From Hypericum androsaemum (taxonomy: Eukaryota; Streptophyta; Magnoliopsida; Malpighiales; Hypericaceae), in assembly GCA_963995505.1 (NCBI GenBank), contig OZ023181.1, positions 8,159,487-8,223,486 of the forward strand: a DNA stretch of 64,000 bases, written 5' to 3'. Under the pieces are notes generated by a model. That model did no database searches. It was not told where the DNA came from and was given only the letters and a program-made list of their open reading frames with translations. Below, in pieces: positions 11,877 to 22,320 of the stretch; the first letter of the stretch is position 1, and each line of letters starts with the position of its first letter. Both the position numbers and the translations under genes were made by a program.

Positions 11877-12392
11877 TCAGTTCTTTGGGTCTATAAACAT
11901 TGAAACTTTTCTGCTCACGACCTCGTATTTTTGCATACCATCCATTGTCAAAAACGTGATTGGTGGCTTTAATGACTTGATGATTTTTGCATTAACCCTG
12001 CAAAAGAGCAAAGCTAGAGTAGTGATCATATGGCCAAGAGGTAAATTCTTCGGTGTTCTTTTAGTTGGTTGATGAAAAATATCAAATATGTCTGATATTA
12101 TGTTAAATTTTAAATGTGTCTTCACACAATACAAGACAAACAAATCACAAATTTGAGTCTTCTTGTGGCCTTTTTTCCCAAAAAGTGAAGTGCACAAAAA
12201 TTTGTGAAGCATTAACAAAGGGCCATTCTTGATCAAGCCATTAGGAGAATTGTCGGGATTAAATTGAGTAAATCCGGTGAGAGATTTCCAAAAGTTATGC
12301 ACATTAAACTCCTTAAGCTTAGAGTAACCACTCTTTTTCAAACCCAAAAGCATTTGACGTAACATCTTCATAAAAAACATATTCAAAATCAC
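11877..12392 (-). pseudogene. Athila-like ORF1 (gag region) fragment
   Basis: A 171-codon open stretch on the minus strand. It contains LLMLHKFLCTSLFGKK, then CDLFVLYCVKTHLKFN and LGHMITTLALLF, in the order seen in plant Athila/putative transposon ORF1 proteins (a conserved helical region with a 'HKFL...FGRK...LYLLYC' signature). Function in the family is not established beyond association with the gag side of Athila elements. It has no convincing start, no downstream pol, and lies in the decayed element at 8791-12400. The assignment rests on motif resemblance from memory only. Confidence 0.5.
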
Positions 12393-12483
12393 AAAGTCGA
12401 CACTTAAAGCAGGTTCTTTCCTTGTTCACAAACTCAAATGTAGTGTAGAATTCACACATCAACCTCTCAATTCTAGGCATAGG

Positions 12484-13258
12484 TGAATCCTAGAAGCCTT
12501 ATTAAGTGCCAATCTGACTAATTATGAGAGAATGTGCAAAGCACTTCAAGTCACAATCCATGGGCTGATTTCAAAGCTTATTTCCAAGAAATTGACTCAA
12601 GTGAGTTTATTAAAGTTTATGGATCAAGAGCCATGAAATTTAGATGGGTTTATGACATTAATACATGTTCTTAAAGGCCATTCCAGCAAGGAAGATCCAG
12701 AAGAGTGATTCTCTCTAATTTGTGCATTATATTAAGGAAATAAAATTTCAGCAATGAGTATTGTTTAGGAAATTAATTCTAGCAACTTTTGGCTTGTTTG
12801 TCACGTTTTGGCCTTCCTAAAAGGCTTAGATTTGATTCCTTTTTTAATTTATCTTTCCAGCCAAACTTTTAGCCAATTTAAGAATTATTTTGATTTGAAA
12901 TCTCTTTGTAATATTGAGCCTATTTATAGAGGCTTATGCAATGAGAAGAGGAGAATATATTTGATTAAAAATATTAACAAGTCTCTCTCTTGGTTCTGAG
13001 GAACTTCCTGAACACAACAGAGCGATTCTATCGAGTTCACCTTCGACTTATCAAGCGGATCTTCATCACCGTTTGTGGCATCATCGATATATCAAGGTTC
13101 TTTGTTTCAAATAAAGCAGCGGGTCACGGTCTTAATACCAAGGTTCTTTTTTGGTTGTGAGCATCGGGTTGAGATCTCCATCTAATCTGATCTAGAACGA
13201 GCTGGGATTTCAACGCTTCGTAGACGGGTCTCGCGCATCGTTGGCGGGGTTGGTATCA
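12484..13258 (+). repeat. 775-bp LTR of a Gypsy derivative, plus orientation
   Basis: Begins TGAATCCTAGAAGCC and ends GGTATCA. It is immediately followed by a mutated primer-binding site TTTAGTATCAAAG (13259-13271). Its sequence is repeated in reverse complement at 14571-15345, with the same length and many shared blocks such as GACGGGTCTCGCGCATCGTT. The 63-codon open frame inside (12808-12999) has a counterpart in the other LTR but is probably noncoding LTR sequence. Confidence 0.8.
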
Positions 13259-14543
13259 TTTAGTATCAAAGTTCAGGGTTCTATTTCAGTTCTATCTATC
13301 CTTTAAATTTCATTTTTATCATTAATTTTGAGTTAGTTGTTCTTATTATATTCTGAGTTGGAGAAAGAAAAAAAGAGGAAAAAATCTGAAAAAAGGAAAG
13401 AAGGCAGCCTACAAAAGAAGAAAGAAAGCTGAAAAAAAAGTTTGAAAAAAAAGTGGAAAAAAAAGAATGTGCAACATCATGTCCTATAACTACTCAAGAA
13501 GAAACTTTGAAGGTGATGAGTCATTGGTTGATCCACAAAAGTTCATGGATGCCATGATGAGTTAGATGAAGTGCGTGGTGTGCGGGGAGTTCAAGAGGTT
13601 TCACAAACGGATAGACCAGATTGAGAGCAAACTTTTGGAGCATGTACAAGCTGTTCCTTATGTTTGTAGGAATAAAAGAGTTCAACAAAGGAAGATTAGG
13701 GTTGTAGGTGAAAGACCTTCACGAGTTGGCTTTGATGAAGGAGATTATAATAGAAGACATAGAGGAAAATCTAAAGAAGTTAGGAATAGATGTGATAACA
13801 CCGTTAAAGTTACAGCGTGGGATGATGAAGACAACTGGGAGAAACTTATGTCATTTTAATGGAAAATTGACTTGCATACAAGAGAAGTTGGTGAAGTGCA
13901 ACGTGAGAACATCATTCACACTAAGTGCGACATTGAGAATAAGGTATGTGGTTCTGAAGTTGATCTAAAAGTTTCTTCTCTTGAGGTTCTTGAAGAGATT
14001 TTGACATGTGAGGAGTTTTGTGAATATTCCATTGACTTATTTGATGGAGATTATTTTGATGAGCATACCATGTCACTACTTTACTTGAGTAATTTATTTG
14101 ACTAATCGTATGTGGTGGATGTTGTTCACATAAAGAAGTGCATAATTCTTATTGATGATGAACATGAAGAATTTGTTGTTGTGGTTGATAAGGAAGAGGC
14201 TCAGCCCATATCTTACATGTATCCAGATTTTCATGTTGAATATGTTGAGCATATTGACTTCTTGGGAGTTGACAAGTTTGATTATGTTGGAGGATCAGTG
14301 TTGATTAACTTGTGGAATAGTTCGAAGACAGGAGAAAGGCTTATTTGACCAAGTCTGTCTTTAACTTTTGATTTGGAGGTGAATTCTGATTGTTTATGTT
14401 CGAAGTATCTATTCTGTTAGAGCAGAAGGTATCAAGTATAACCACGACGTTCGAAGATTCAACCTTGTTCCAACATGATTTTTAATTGGCACAAGCATGA
14501 CACATGCAAGGATTTGAGGACAAATCTCTTTCAAGAGGATGGG
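13259..14543 (+). pseudogene. Internal region of the Gypsy derivative (gag/protease remnants)
   Basis: After the primer-binding site comes an A-rich leader, then a start codon near 13470 and a gag-like reading (MSYNYSRRNFEGDESLVDPQ) broken by a TAG at 13563-13565. It continues with FKRFHKRIDQIESKL, the N-terminal signature of many plant Gypsy gags. Further on, IIHTKCDIENKVC resembles the start of a Gypsy protease, followed by two open stretches of unknown content separated by a stop near 14103. There is no reverse transcriptase or integrase. The region ends in a polypurine-like AAGAGGATGGG at 14533-14543. It reads as a nonautonomous deletion derivative. Confidence 0.6.
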
Positions 14544-15345
14544 AATAGAACCCTGAGCTCTGATACCAAATGATATGAACCCCACCAACGATGCGCGAGA
14601 CCCGTCCACAAAATGTTGAAATCCCAAATCATTCTAGATCAGCTTTGATGGAGATCTCGACCCGATGCTCACAACCAAACAAGAACCTTGGTATTAAGAC
14701 CTCGACCCCTGCTTGAGTTAAAATAAAGAACCTTGATATATCGATGACGCCACAAACAGTGATGAAGATCTACTTGATAAGTCGAAGGTAAACTCAACGG
14801 AATCGCTCCGCTGTGTTCGGGAAGTTTTTTAGAACCAAGAGAGAGACTTGCTCACATTTTTAATCAAAGATATTCTCCTCTTCTCATTGCACAAGCCTCT
14901 ATAAATAGGTTCAATATTACAAAGAGATTTCAAATCAAAATATTTCTTAAATTGGCCAGAAGTTTGGCTGGAAAGATAAACTAAAAAAGGAATCAAATCT
15001 AAGCCTTTTAGGAAAGCCAAAACATGACAAACAAGCCAAAAGTTGCTCAAACTAATTTCCTAAATAATACTCATAGCTGAAATTTTATTTTTTAAATAGA
15101 ATGCCCAAATAAGAGAGAATCACTCTTCTGGATCTTCCTTGCTGGAATGGCCTTCAAGAACTTGTTTAATGTCATAAACCCATCTGAATTTTGTGGCTCT
15201 TGATCCATAGACTTTAATAAACTCACTTGAGTCAATTTCTTCGAAATAAGCTTCAAAATTAGCCCGTGGATTGTGACTTGAAGTGCTTTGCACATTCTCT
15301 CATAATTGGTCAGATTGGCACTTAATAAGGCTTCTAGGATTCACA
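14544..15345 (-). repeat. Second 775-bp LTR in inverted orientation, with primer-binding site
   Basis: The reverse complement of 14571-15345 is the same LTR as at 12484-13258. On the minus strand it ends in TTCATATCA and is followed by the intact site TGGTATCAGAGC (about 14559-14569) and about 15 nt of shared leader (TCAGGGTTCTATT). Leader, site and LTR are therefore all inverted relative to the left copy, and the inverted leader abuts the plus-strand purine tract. No target duplication is visible outside either LTR. Confidence 0.8.
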
Positions 15346-16017
15346 TCAGGTGTGAACATCAATTTTGACCAACTATGATGTGTAGCAAATGCTTCTATTT
15401 TATGCTTAATGTTCATGTCAGTTAAAAACCCTAGTTCACAAACCCTAGTTCTAGATTCTTCTCAAAGCTCGCTACAGAAATGACTTAATCACCTGACTTT
15501 GCTAACGTGACAGAGGCCTGAGTGTATGTGAAGAAGACTGTGCGTACGTGGATAGTTGAAAAACAAAAGACTGTGCGTACGTGGTGAGAGCTGAGCGTAT
15601 GTGTCCATACTTTAACATAGAATTGGGTGTCTAAAACTGATTATAAGGCTGACCGTACGTGGAAAAAGGTTGTGCGTACGCTTCCAAACTTGACTCTAGT
15701 CCTTTGACTCCTTTCGATCTGAAGCTCCTTTGCTCCACACTCGAACACGATCAATAGACTTTGACTATGTACAGGACAATACACAGTGTAAACATCCATT
15801 CTCACGACTCAACTGCAATAAAATACGATAATACAAAGATGAAATATACCGAAAACAATATAAACAATATAATAAATAAATATGTGAATTGACACGTATC
15901 ATACAACCAATTCAAAATTTGATACATATATTAACACCAAATTTAAGTTTAGGTGATTATGCACTTTTTAGTTGTCCTTTTTTATTATAGTGGAAGAACC
16001 ATTCAGTTCAATTCCTA
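15346..16017. other. Repetitive intergenic with GCGTACGTGG motif cluster
   Basis: No gene. From about 15515 to 15685 the motif GTGCGTACGTGG or close variants occurs about six times at irregular spacing. The remainder is AT-rich. It may belong to another LTR element, but I could not place it. Confidence 0.5.
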
Positions 16018-16251
16018 ATTTTATCGACCATCGCAAAAGAGATACTTGCTTCTTCGGTTTCAACGATTGCCGTAGAACAAGCATTTAGCGCTAGAGGTGA
16101 TAATTTGGACGAATTCAAGTTTTCATTAACACCAGAATCTTTGGAGGCTCAAACATTGGTCGATGATTGGACCAGGGTTGAAAGACGTCAACAAGAATTG
16201 ACCCGGGAAGACACCGAACAACTGAAAGCACAACCTTATCTAACTAGGTAA
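16018..16251 (+). pseudogene. hAT transposase C-terminal dimerisation domain fragment
   Basis: A 77-codon open frame ending in TAA at 16249-16251. It reads AKEILASSVSTIAVEQAFSA, followed by a LTPE.LEAQTLVDDW segment. These are the hallmark motifs of the hAT-family C-terminal dimerisation domain (usually ARxxLAIPxTSVASExAFSxGGR...). The BED zinc finger and RNase-H-like catalytic core are absent upstream. It is a truncated relic with no start codon. Confidence 0.8.
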
Positions 16252-16479
16252 GTAGCTCCATAAAGGTAAGATAACTACGCGAGCTTTGATTCCTTGGAGA
16301 TAATGATACGTAGCCAACTTAATTTGGTACATTAAGTGCAAGCCCAATATTAATTTATTTTTTTCCAAAAAAATTTGGGCAGTTGGATTCATAGAATCGT
16401 ATTCGAACCATATTTTATGGTTCCGAATATGGTTCCACTTATCTGAAACCTTGTGACTACTGGTTCTAGAATAGTAACT
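16252..16479. other. Intergenic, short palindrome
   Basis: No gene. A short hairpin-forming sequence (CGAACCATATTTTATGGTTCCG) lies near 16411-16433, just outside the Copia fragment. Confidence 0.4.
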
Positions 16480-17230
16480 GGCGATTTTGAAATCGAGGTC
16501 ATCTTGTGTTTATGATCGATGTTCGACATTGTTAATAGGTTAAGTGACATAAACTTTTGTAAAGACTTATAGTTCACATGGCATAGTCTACCATGCCACG
16601 ATTGTAATGACTCACGAGAATATACAAACTTATATTTTTCATTTGCATTCTTGGAAATGTCCATTACATTGGTACTAGTACTAGTCTCACAAACAACATC
16701 TACAACAATTTTAGCACTAGACTTTGCTTTGGGTGCTAAAGTCATTATATTTATCTTGAAGAGGTCGTTGGTCAAATAGTCCTTGCCAACAAATATTTCA
16801 CTCTTGAACATAATGACTTTGTCAGACTCAAGCACGAGCAAAAGCCTTTCTTGTTGAACACGACAATAGAAAAAATATTATTTTGGATCTCACGCACATT
16901 AACAGATTGATCAAGGTCAGTTTTTTGCCCGAGTTCATCTTGAGCACAACCGTCCATTTTTCTTCAACCTTGCCAAATTTTCTATGTAGATGATCAACCA
17001 CCGATTGACTAGTCTGAAACATTCATTTGTAGCAGTTCTCATCCACCCATCATTCCTTGAAGATCCCACCAACGAGATTCACCTTGAACACAACAGTCAT
17101 GCGGTACATGTCATTGAGGTCAGAACTCAAGCTTGCCTCGGCGATATTAGCACCGTCATCTTGTCCTCGATTTCATAAAGCTTATAACAATGGTTAGCTT
17201 TATGGCTGCATTCACCACAAACAAAGCATG
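16480..17230 (-). pseudogene. Copia polyprotein fragment (zinc knuckle to pre-integrase)
   Basis: On the minus strand from 17230 the order is a CCHC knuckle CFVCGECSHKANHC (about 17230-17187), a protease-region remnant (VNLVGGIFKE, then a stop), then KMNSGKKLTLINLLMCVRSK, which corresponds to the segment linking protease and pre-integrase. The next segment, VLESDKVIMFKSEIFVGKDY, is followed by the pre-integrase motif SWHGRLCHVNYKSLQ (near 16600). Frames change at least twice and stops occur. It belongs to a Copia lineage similar to the element at 48654. No LTRs were found next to it. Confidence 0.75.
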
Positions 17231-17252
17231 AATGATAAGTTATATCTTAATT

Positions 17253-17384
17253 AATAATTTGAGACGCCAAAGGACATTTAGCCTATGGCACAAGGCGATG
17301 ACGATTTGACGGAGGTCATGATTCGATTCCTAACAGGTATAATCATGGTGTTAAAATTTATCGTTAAAAAAGAATAATTTGAGA
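17253..17384 (+). mobile_element. SINE with perfect 12-bp target duplication
   Basis: A 108-bp insert (17265-17372) is flanked by AATAATTTGAGA on both sides (17253-17264, 17373-17384). It contains an A-box-like stretch (TAGCCTATGGCACAAGGCG) and a B-box-like GATTCGATTCC about 40 bp on, then an A-rich 3' end. This is the structure of a tRNA-derived Pol III SINE. It sits 50 bp from the next transposon. Confidence 0.8.
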
Positions 17385-17578
17385 TAAATTCTAACAAATA
17401 TTCCAATACAATATAAATTTAGGAAAATTTTCTCAATAAATTGGGATAATTACTCTCAGGCCCCTGGTGTTTGGCATATTCGCCTCTCACCCCCTGTTTT
17501 TTGACAATCGATTAAAAACTCTCCGAAATTTTATTTTATTATACTCTTAGGCACTTGCTGACGTCAGCACACACACAC

Positions 17579-17631
<53 letters not shown>

Positions 17632-19292
17632 TTTTGTCATAGAAATGACAAAAATACCTTTGAAAAAAACCTATCTTCTTCCTCCCCTTCATCTTCAACC
17701 AAAACACCAACCTTCTTAATAATTCTCAAAAACAAAAATCTTAATGAGAACCAAAACCAACTAGAGACAGAAATCCACTTTCGGCAAAAACTTTTAAGAA
17801 AATCAATTAGAGAGATCAAAATATGAAGAATCGTAATTTTGAAAATTCCAATTCGTATCAATAATCTAAAATTAGGGTTCCAAGTTAAATATCCCATAGA
17901 GGTCCAGATAAACCCAAATCTTCTCCGGCGAAAGGTTAAAGTTACTCATTACGAAGTCCATATCTTCAAGTTCAATTACAAGCTAGGCAAAATCCAAAAT
18001 CTGTAAATAACCTACCGCCTCCACTTTGTGAGAGTCAATTAAATAAACCATCTATTAATTAAATAAAATAATTTTGTGAATCCACCGCCGCCCTGCTCCA
18101 GGAGTGCTTTTGAAGGTGCTCGGACAAACCCTAGGAGTCCTCTTCAGAGTGCAGGGTTTGTCGGAGCGCGTACCAAGCATTAAGACTACCCGCCAAGGTT
18201 GTCAAAATTGAGATCCCACTAAAGATCGTTCGGGCGTAGAGAAAGCGTAGATCGTAAAATCGTAACACGGATTGTAAGATTCACCAAATAGATAAAATTA
18301 TAGAAATAACTAAGATTAATAATCTTTCCATAAATTTTTCACTAATGACTAGTTTTTTTCATAAATTTACACACAAAAACCTCAGTTCAATACATTTTTT
18401 AATGGTAATCCATTACGTATCTATAGATTACATAATGTGATTGACGAGCAATACATAAAATAAAATAAACATCAAAATTGATGTAAAAGAAATAAATGGT
18501 AAAAAATTGGTAGGATGAAAATATAGATCTAAATAACTCTAAAACTATTAATCTCAGAGATATTAATTAATATAAATTAGATTATTAATTTCTGGGCTCA
18601 ACAACAATCGTGTCATTTTAAGTATTTTAGTCGATCAATAATTATCCGAATAACAAATATTATTAAAAAATATTAAACAAAATATAGTAAATTTTTGTGT
18701 TTTGGCCTGTACAGTAAAAGAAGTATAGTTATCCGAATAATATATATTATTAAAATATTAAATGAAGAATAACTCCTTATCCTTCTCTCTCCCGTGGAAG
18801 CGTTGAGAAATATCCATCGCTCTAGCTCGGATCTCAGGATCTTAGGAGTTAACTCGTAGATCTTAGGATCTTAGGAGTTATCACTTAGATCCCACAGATC
18901 CCGCTCGACTCCAGATCTTGTACAGGCTCTGACTCGTTTTTTCCATGGTGAATCGTAAAATCTTAAGATCTCAGGAGTTAACTCTAGATCCTAACAACCT
19001 TGCTACCCGCAGCAGCGGGTTTGGCCGATCGATCGACCATTTTTTTATTATAAAAAAAACAAATGAAAATGGGGAGCGAGCGGCCGATCGGTTTGCTTGC
19101 CCGATCGCCGCTCGCGAGCGGGAAATGGCCACTTGGCCTTTTTTTCTTTTCTTATTTATCTATTTAGTTCCACTTGGCATAATATTATTCGTTAAAAACA
19201 GATATTTTGGGATAATATTTTCGTGGCTATCTAAACAGACCTTATCTTTAGCAAAACTAAAAAAAAATGAAAATTATTATTTTTCAAATCTC

Positions 19293-19300
19293 TATAAATA
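19293..19300 (+). promoter_or_regulatory. TATA box of PIF ORF1
   Basis: TATAAATA about 100 bp before the ORF1 start codon at 19402, with a pyrimidine-rich leader (TCTCTTCTTTC) between. Position and context fit a core promoter of the transposon gene. Confidence 0.55.
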
Positions 19301-19401
19301 GAGTTCAATGTTAACATATTTTCATACACCATCTAAAATTCTCTCTTCTTTCACTACATAATATATTTTTTTAAAATTTTCTCTGTTATATTATTTCTAA
19401 T

Positions 19402-20485
19402 ATGGATCCAAATGATCATAATTTCCCAAATTTTCAATCATTTGAATCTTATAATCTTTCAGGCTATCTAAATTCTGGAGATTATCCAAACTCTCAACCT
19501 TTTTATACCTCTCAATTATCGCCAAATCTTTCCCAAATTTCATTTTCTCAGCACCAACCCCCACAAAATATGCCACAACATTTGTCCTTCGATGGTCTAG
19601 GAAAAAAAAACTAAAAAGTCTGCACCAAGTAATTGGAGTGTCAAAGAAGACATTGCCCTAATGTCAGCTTTCTCCTACTGTAGCCAAGACAACACTATTG
19701 AAAAAAATCAGAAGAGTGCTTCGCTATGGTACCGAGTGAGTGCTTTGTACCATAATGCTCAAGCACAAAATCCGGGAGAGATCCATGAAAGAAACGTGCC
19801 TACAATTAAAGGTCGTTATAAACGACTTAATGCCAATGGAGCAAAGTGGGTTGCTGCATACCGAGAAGCACTCAAACAAAAATGGAGCGGCATGAGCGAT
19901 GCCGATGTTGAGACCGAAGCTCAAACACTTTATGAAGGGAATGGTGGCAAAAAATTTGTTGACCTTGTTGTTTTTAATGAAGTTATGTGTAAATGTCCCA
20001 AGTGGCAAATTGAAGAAGGAGATCACGGTTCAACATATTTTCTTTCGCAGAACGAGGAGGAGGATATAGAAAGTGGTGGGAGCTCAAAGAGGTCAAAGAC
20101 GACCGAAGAAGGGGATTATTCAATCCCATCTAACTCAGAAGATTCAATCACCATATCTTCAACAATTTCCCATCCTGTGGGTAGAGATGCTGCCAAAAGA
20201 AGGAAAGGAAAAGGTAAGGCATCTGATGATGTTGCAGCAGAAATTCGTGCGTTGAGAATAACTAGAGATAATAAAAATGAAATTTTCAAGAAGAGAATAG
20301 AGCTGGAGCAATAAAGGGAGCAACAAAGGGAGCAACAAAGAATCCAGTGAGATGAAAAAAGGGAGGCCATGAAGAATATGGAGTTAAATAAAATCATGTT
20401 GACTGTTTTGATTTCGAAACAGCACTTATCCCCAGAAGATGAAGAGATGAAGCGCAATCTAATTTCTCGAGTGTTTGGAAATTAA
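19402..20485 (+). pseudogene. PIF/Harbinger ORF1 (Myb/SANT-like DNA-binding protein), frameshifted
   Basis: This is the accessory DNA-binding ORF of PIF/Harbinger transposons, often annotated in plants as 'glutathione S-transferase T3-like' or 'NAM-associated'. The first frame (19402-19614) is a Q/S/P-rich leader. A one-base change in the A run at 19602-19611 shifts to the frame beginning WSVKEDIALMSAF. That frame continues with SASLWYRVSALYHNAQ, RYKRLNANGAKWVAAYREAL and CKCPKWQ, the conserved Myb-like/NAM-associated region. A basic stretch (KRRKGKGKASDD) and a Glu/Lys/Gln-rich coiled-coil tail follow. Two stops interrupt the tail (20312-20314, about 20348-20350) before the terminal TAA at 20483-20485. 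It is otherwise nearly full length, so inactivation looks fairly recent. Confidence 0.8.
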
Positions 20486-20770
20486 TTAGTAATTTGTCAT
20501 TTCATGTAATTTGTTCTTCATTTCATGTAATTTGTCATTTCATGTAATTTGTCATTCATTTCATGTAATTTGTCTCGTACCTATTGTGTTGTCACTTCAC
20601 CTTTGGCATCCAACTCACGCCTGTAATTATGGTAATTTGTCTCGTACCTATCGTCTTGTCACTTCACCTTTGGCCTATAATTCTATATATATTTGTGACC
20701 ATAACAAACTTAATTATACTGAAAAGCCTTTCAATATTATTCAATAGAATCAAATCTCATCACAAATGTC
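20486..20770 (+). repeat. Short direct repeats between PIF ORFs
   Basis: Contains four to five copies of TTTCATGTAATTTGTCATT-like units (20498-20572) and a duplicated segment of about 55 bp (TGTCTCGTACCTAT, then TTGTCACTTCACCTTTGGC) at 20570-20680. Most of the transposase catalytic domain expected between the two PIF ORFs is missing here. Confidence 0.65.
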
Positions 20771-20782
20771 TCTCATTGAAAA

Positions 20783-21169
20783 TACACAAGTTATTCGCTC
20801 AACATCAAGAGGCTGCTAGAAAAGATGTGGAGCGAGCTTTTGGAGTTCTACAGGCTCGTTTTGCATTCATTCGACGTCCATGTCTTCTTTGGGACAAAGA
20901 GTTAATAGGAAGAATTATGAAGGCTTGCATCATATTGCACAAATATGATAGTGGAGGACGAACGAGACACATATCTCCGTTATCATGATCCGGCCAAATT
21001 CTGTAATGAAGAGGACAATGAAGAACCTTTTCAATTCTCTACTGAACGCATCAGAAATCTATCCACCTACATGACTGCTAGGGAACAACTTCGCAATAGA
21101 GAAGCTTATAACGCTCTGAAAAGTAATTTAATTGAGCATATTTGGCAAAAGTTCGGGAACGATAATTAA
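20783..21169 (+). pseudogene. PIF/Harbinger DDE nuclease, C-terminal part
   Basis: The reading FAQHQEAARKDVERAFGVLQ is the conserved block containing the third catalytic acidic residue of PIF/Harbinger nucleases. It is followed by RPCLLWDKELIGRIMKACII. A one-base insertion near 20940 shifts the frame, and the protein resumes with MIVEDERDTYLRYHDPAKFC and ends at the TAA at 21167-21169. The N-terminal two thirds, including the first two catalytic aspartates, are absent. With the ORF1 remnant upstream this is a deleted two-gene PIF element. Confidence 0.8.
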
Positions 21170-21795
21170 TTATGTAATTTAAAATTTATGTATTTGTAAT
21201 TTAAAATTTTCGTATTCGTAATTTATTATTTCTGACTTCCATTTGTACCTCGAGTATTTTTATCTAATTTAGTATTCCAAAAAATGATAGTAGATAATAT
21301 GTGGACTAGAGAAAAATTAATTATTTATTATGTGAACTGGTTTGCTGCTGTGGGTAGAAAAATATGTAATTGGATTGGATTTGGTGTAGATGAGAGAGAA
21401 ATTAATTATTTATTGCGTGAACTGGTTTGGATGGTTTGCTGATGTGGGTGGTCTAAGAAAGAAAGTGGCGAGGAACCCTAAAACCGTGTGGGCCTTCATC
21501 TCCTTTGGTCCTTTGTTTTCGTGTTCATGCTGCTAGTTTTTATTTTGAGAATTATTAAGAAGGTTTGTGTTTTGGTTGAAGATGAAGGGGAAGAAGAAGA
21601 TTGGTTTTTTTTTCAAGGGTAGTTTTTGTCATTTTTATGACAAAATAAAAAAATGTATGCTGACGTCAGCGAGGGGCTTAAGAGTATAATAAAATTAAAC
21701 TTCGAAGAGTTTTTAATCGATTGTCAAAAGACAGGGAGATGAGAGGCGAATATGCCAAACACCAAGAGCCTGAGAGTAATTATCCCCAATAAATT

Positions 21796-22221
21796 TTAGC
21801 CTAGACCACATAGATGAACTGCCTCGTCGGAAACCAAAAACAGAGAATCGATTCCGTTTACATGAAAAATTGGGGAGGCTAAACTAACAGCCTACACATA
21901 GACCTGGCCATTATTAGAATTCGATTCGTGATTCGATGATGATTATTACCACGGTACATGAACACCAGATCCTGGAAGAAGAAGATGACGTTTCACATTA
22001 GCAAGCGTTAGTTACTAGTTTTGGCAGCATCTATTCATGACTACCCGACTTATAGGTCAGATTGGGTAGAGTTATTATTTATGGCAGCGGATTAGATAGT
22101 AGATAGTTACTTGTTTAGGCCTTGGTTTTATTTGTTTGTTTCTTAGGTTTCTGTGCTTCTTTACCCCTTCTTGTAACTTTTTCATTTCTTTTTAGTAATA
22201 AAGTTTGTAATTTAGTATAAA
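21796..22221. other. Intergenic, no gene seen
   Basis: No supported ORF. Ends in a T-rich stretch and AATAAAGTTTGTAATTT that could be the 3' tail of an unidentified retroelement. Confidence 0.4.
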
Positions 22222-22320
22222 AAAACCCTAACCTTAACCATAATCTGTAAATCCTAACCCTAAATTCTAACACTAACCTTAATCCTAATACTAAACCTGA
22301 ATCCTAAGACTAACATGTGG
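22222..22320. repeat. Degenerate telomere-like repeat
   Basis: A run of CCCTAA-related units (AACCCTAACC, TCCTAACCCTAAATTC, CTAACCTTAATCCTAATAC) with many substitutions. This resembles a decayed interstitial Arabidopsis-type telomere tract (CCCTAAA)n. Confidence 0.55.

Larger units (their letters stand above)
8791..12400 (-). mobile_element. Degenerate Ty3/Gypsy (Athila-like) sequence
   Basis: On the minus strand, 10070-10000 reads like the 3' end of a plant Gypsy internal region: GAGTTTTGCTTGAGGATAAG, then AAGTGTGGAGG, then a possible LTR start TGATAAGTGTG. A second block (11370-11310) has GAGGACAATGTGTATAC, then AAGTGTAGGGTGCC, also typical of Athila-type 3' regions. An ORF1-like fragment lies upstream (12392-11877). 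LTR boundaries, integrase and reverse transcriptase were not found, so this is a relic or several overlapping relics. A SINE-like insert is at 11085-11215. Confidence 0.5.
17434..21795. mobile_element. 4.3-kb Mutator-type TIR element containing a PIF/Harbinger relic
   Basis: The element spans 17443-21786 and is bounded by a perfect 9-bp repeat, CAATAAATT (17434-17442, 21787-21795). The termini are GGGATAATTACTCTCAGG and its inverse. Inverted similarity extends about 250-290 bp inward on each side, to about 17735 and 21545; the left arm also has a long (AC)n/(AT)n run at 17570-17630. No Mutator transposase is present. The interior holds a decayed PIF/Harbinger element (about 19.0-21.2 kb) and unassigned sequence at 17740-19000, including repeated ATCTTAGGATCTTAGGAGTT-like units at 18830-18985. 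Confidence 0.85.

Noticed and set aside
12808..12999. Conserved 63-codon ORF duplicated at 14829-15050
   Set aside because: Conservation comes from LTR homology between two copies of one repeat, not from a host gene.
17570..17630. Dinucleotide run as an independent element boundary
   Set aside because: Simple (AC)n/(AT)n expansion inside the left Mutator-type TIR; the inverted arm lacks it but matches on both sides.
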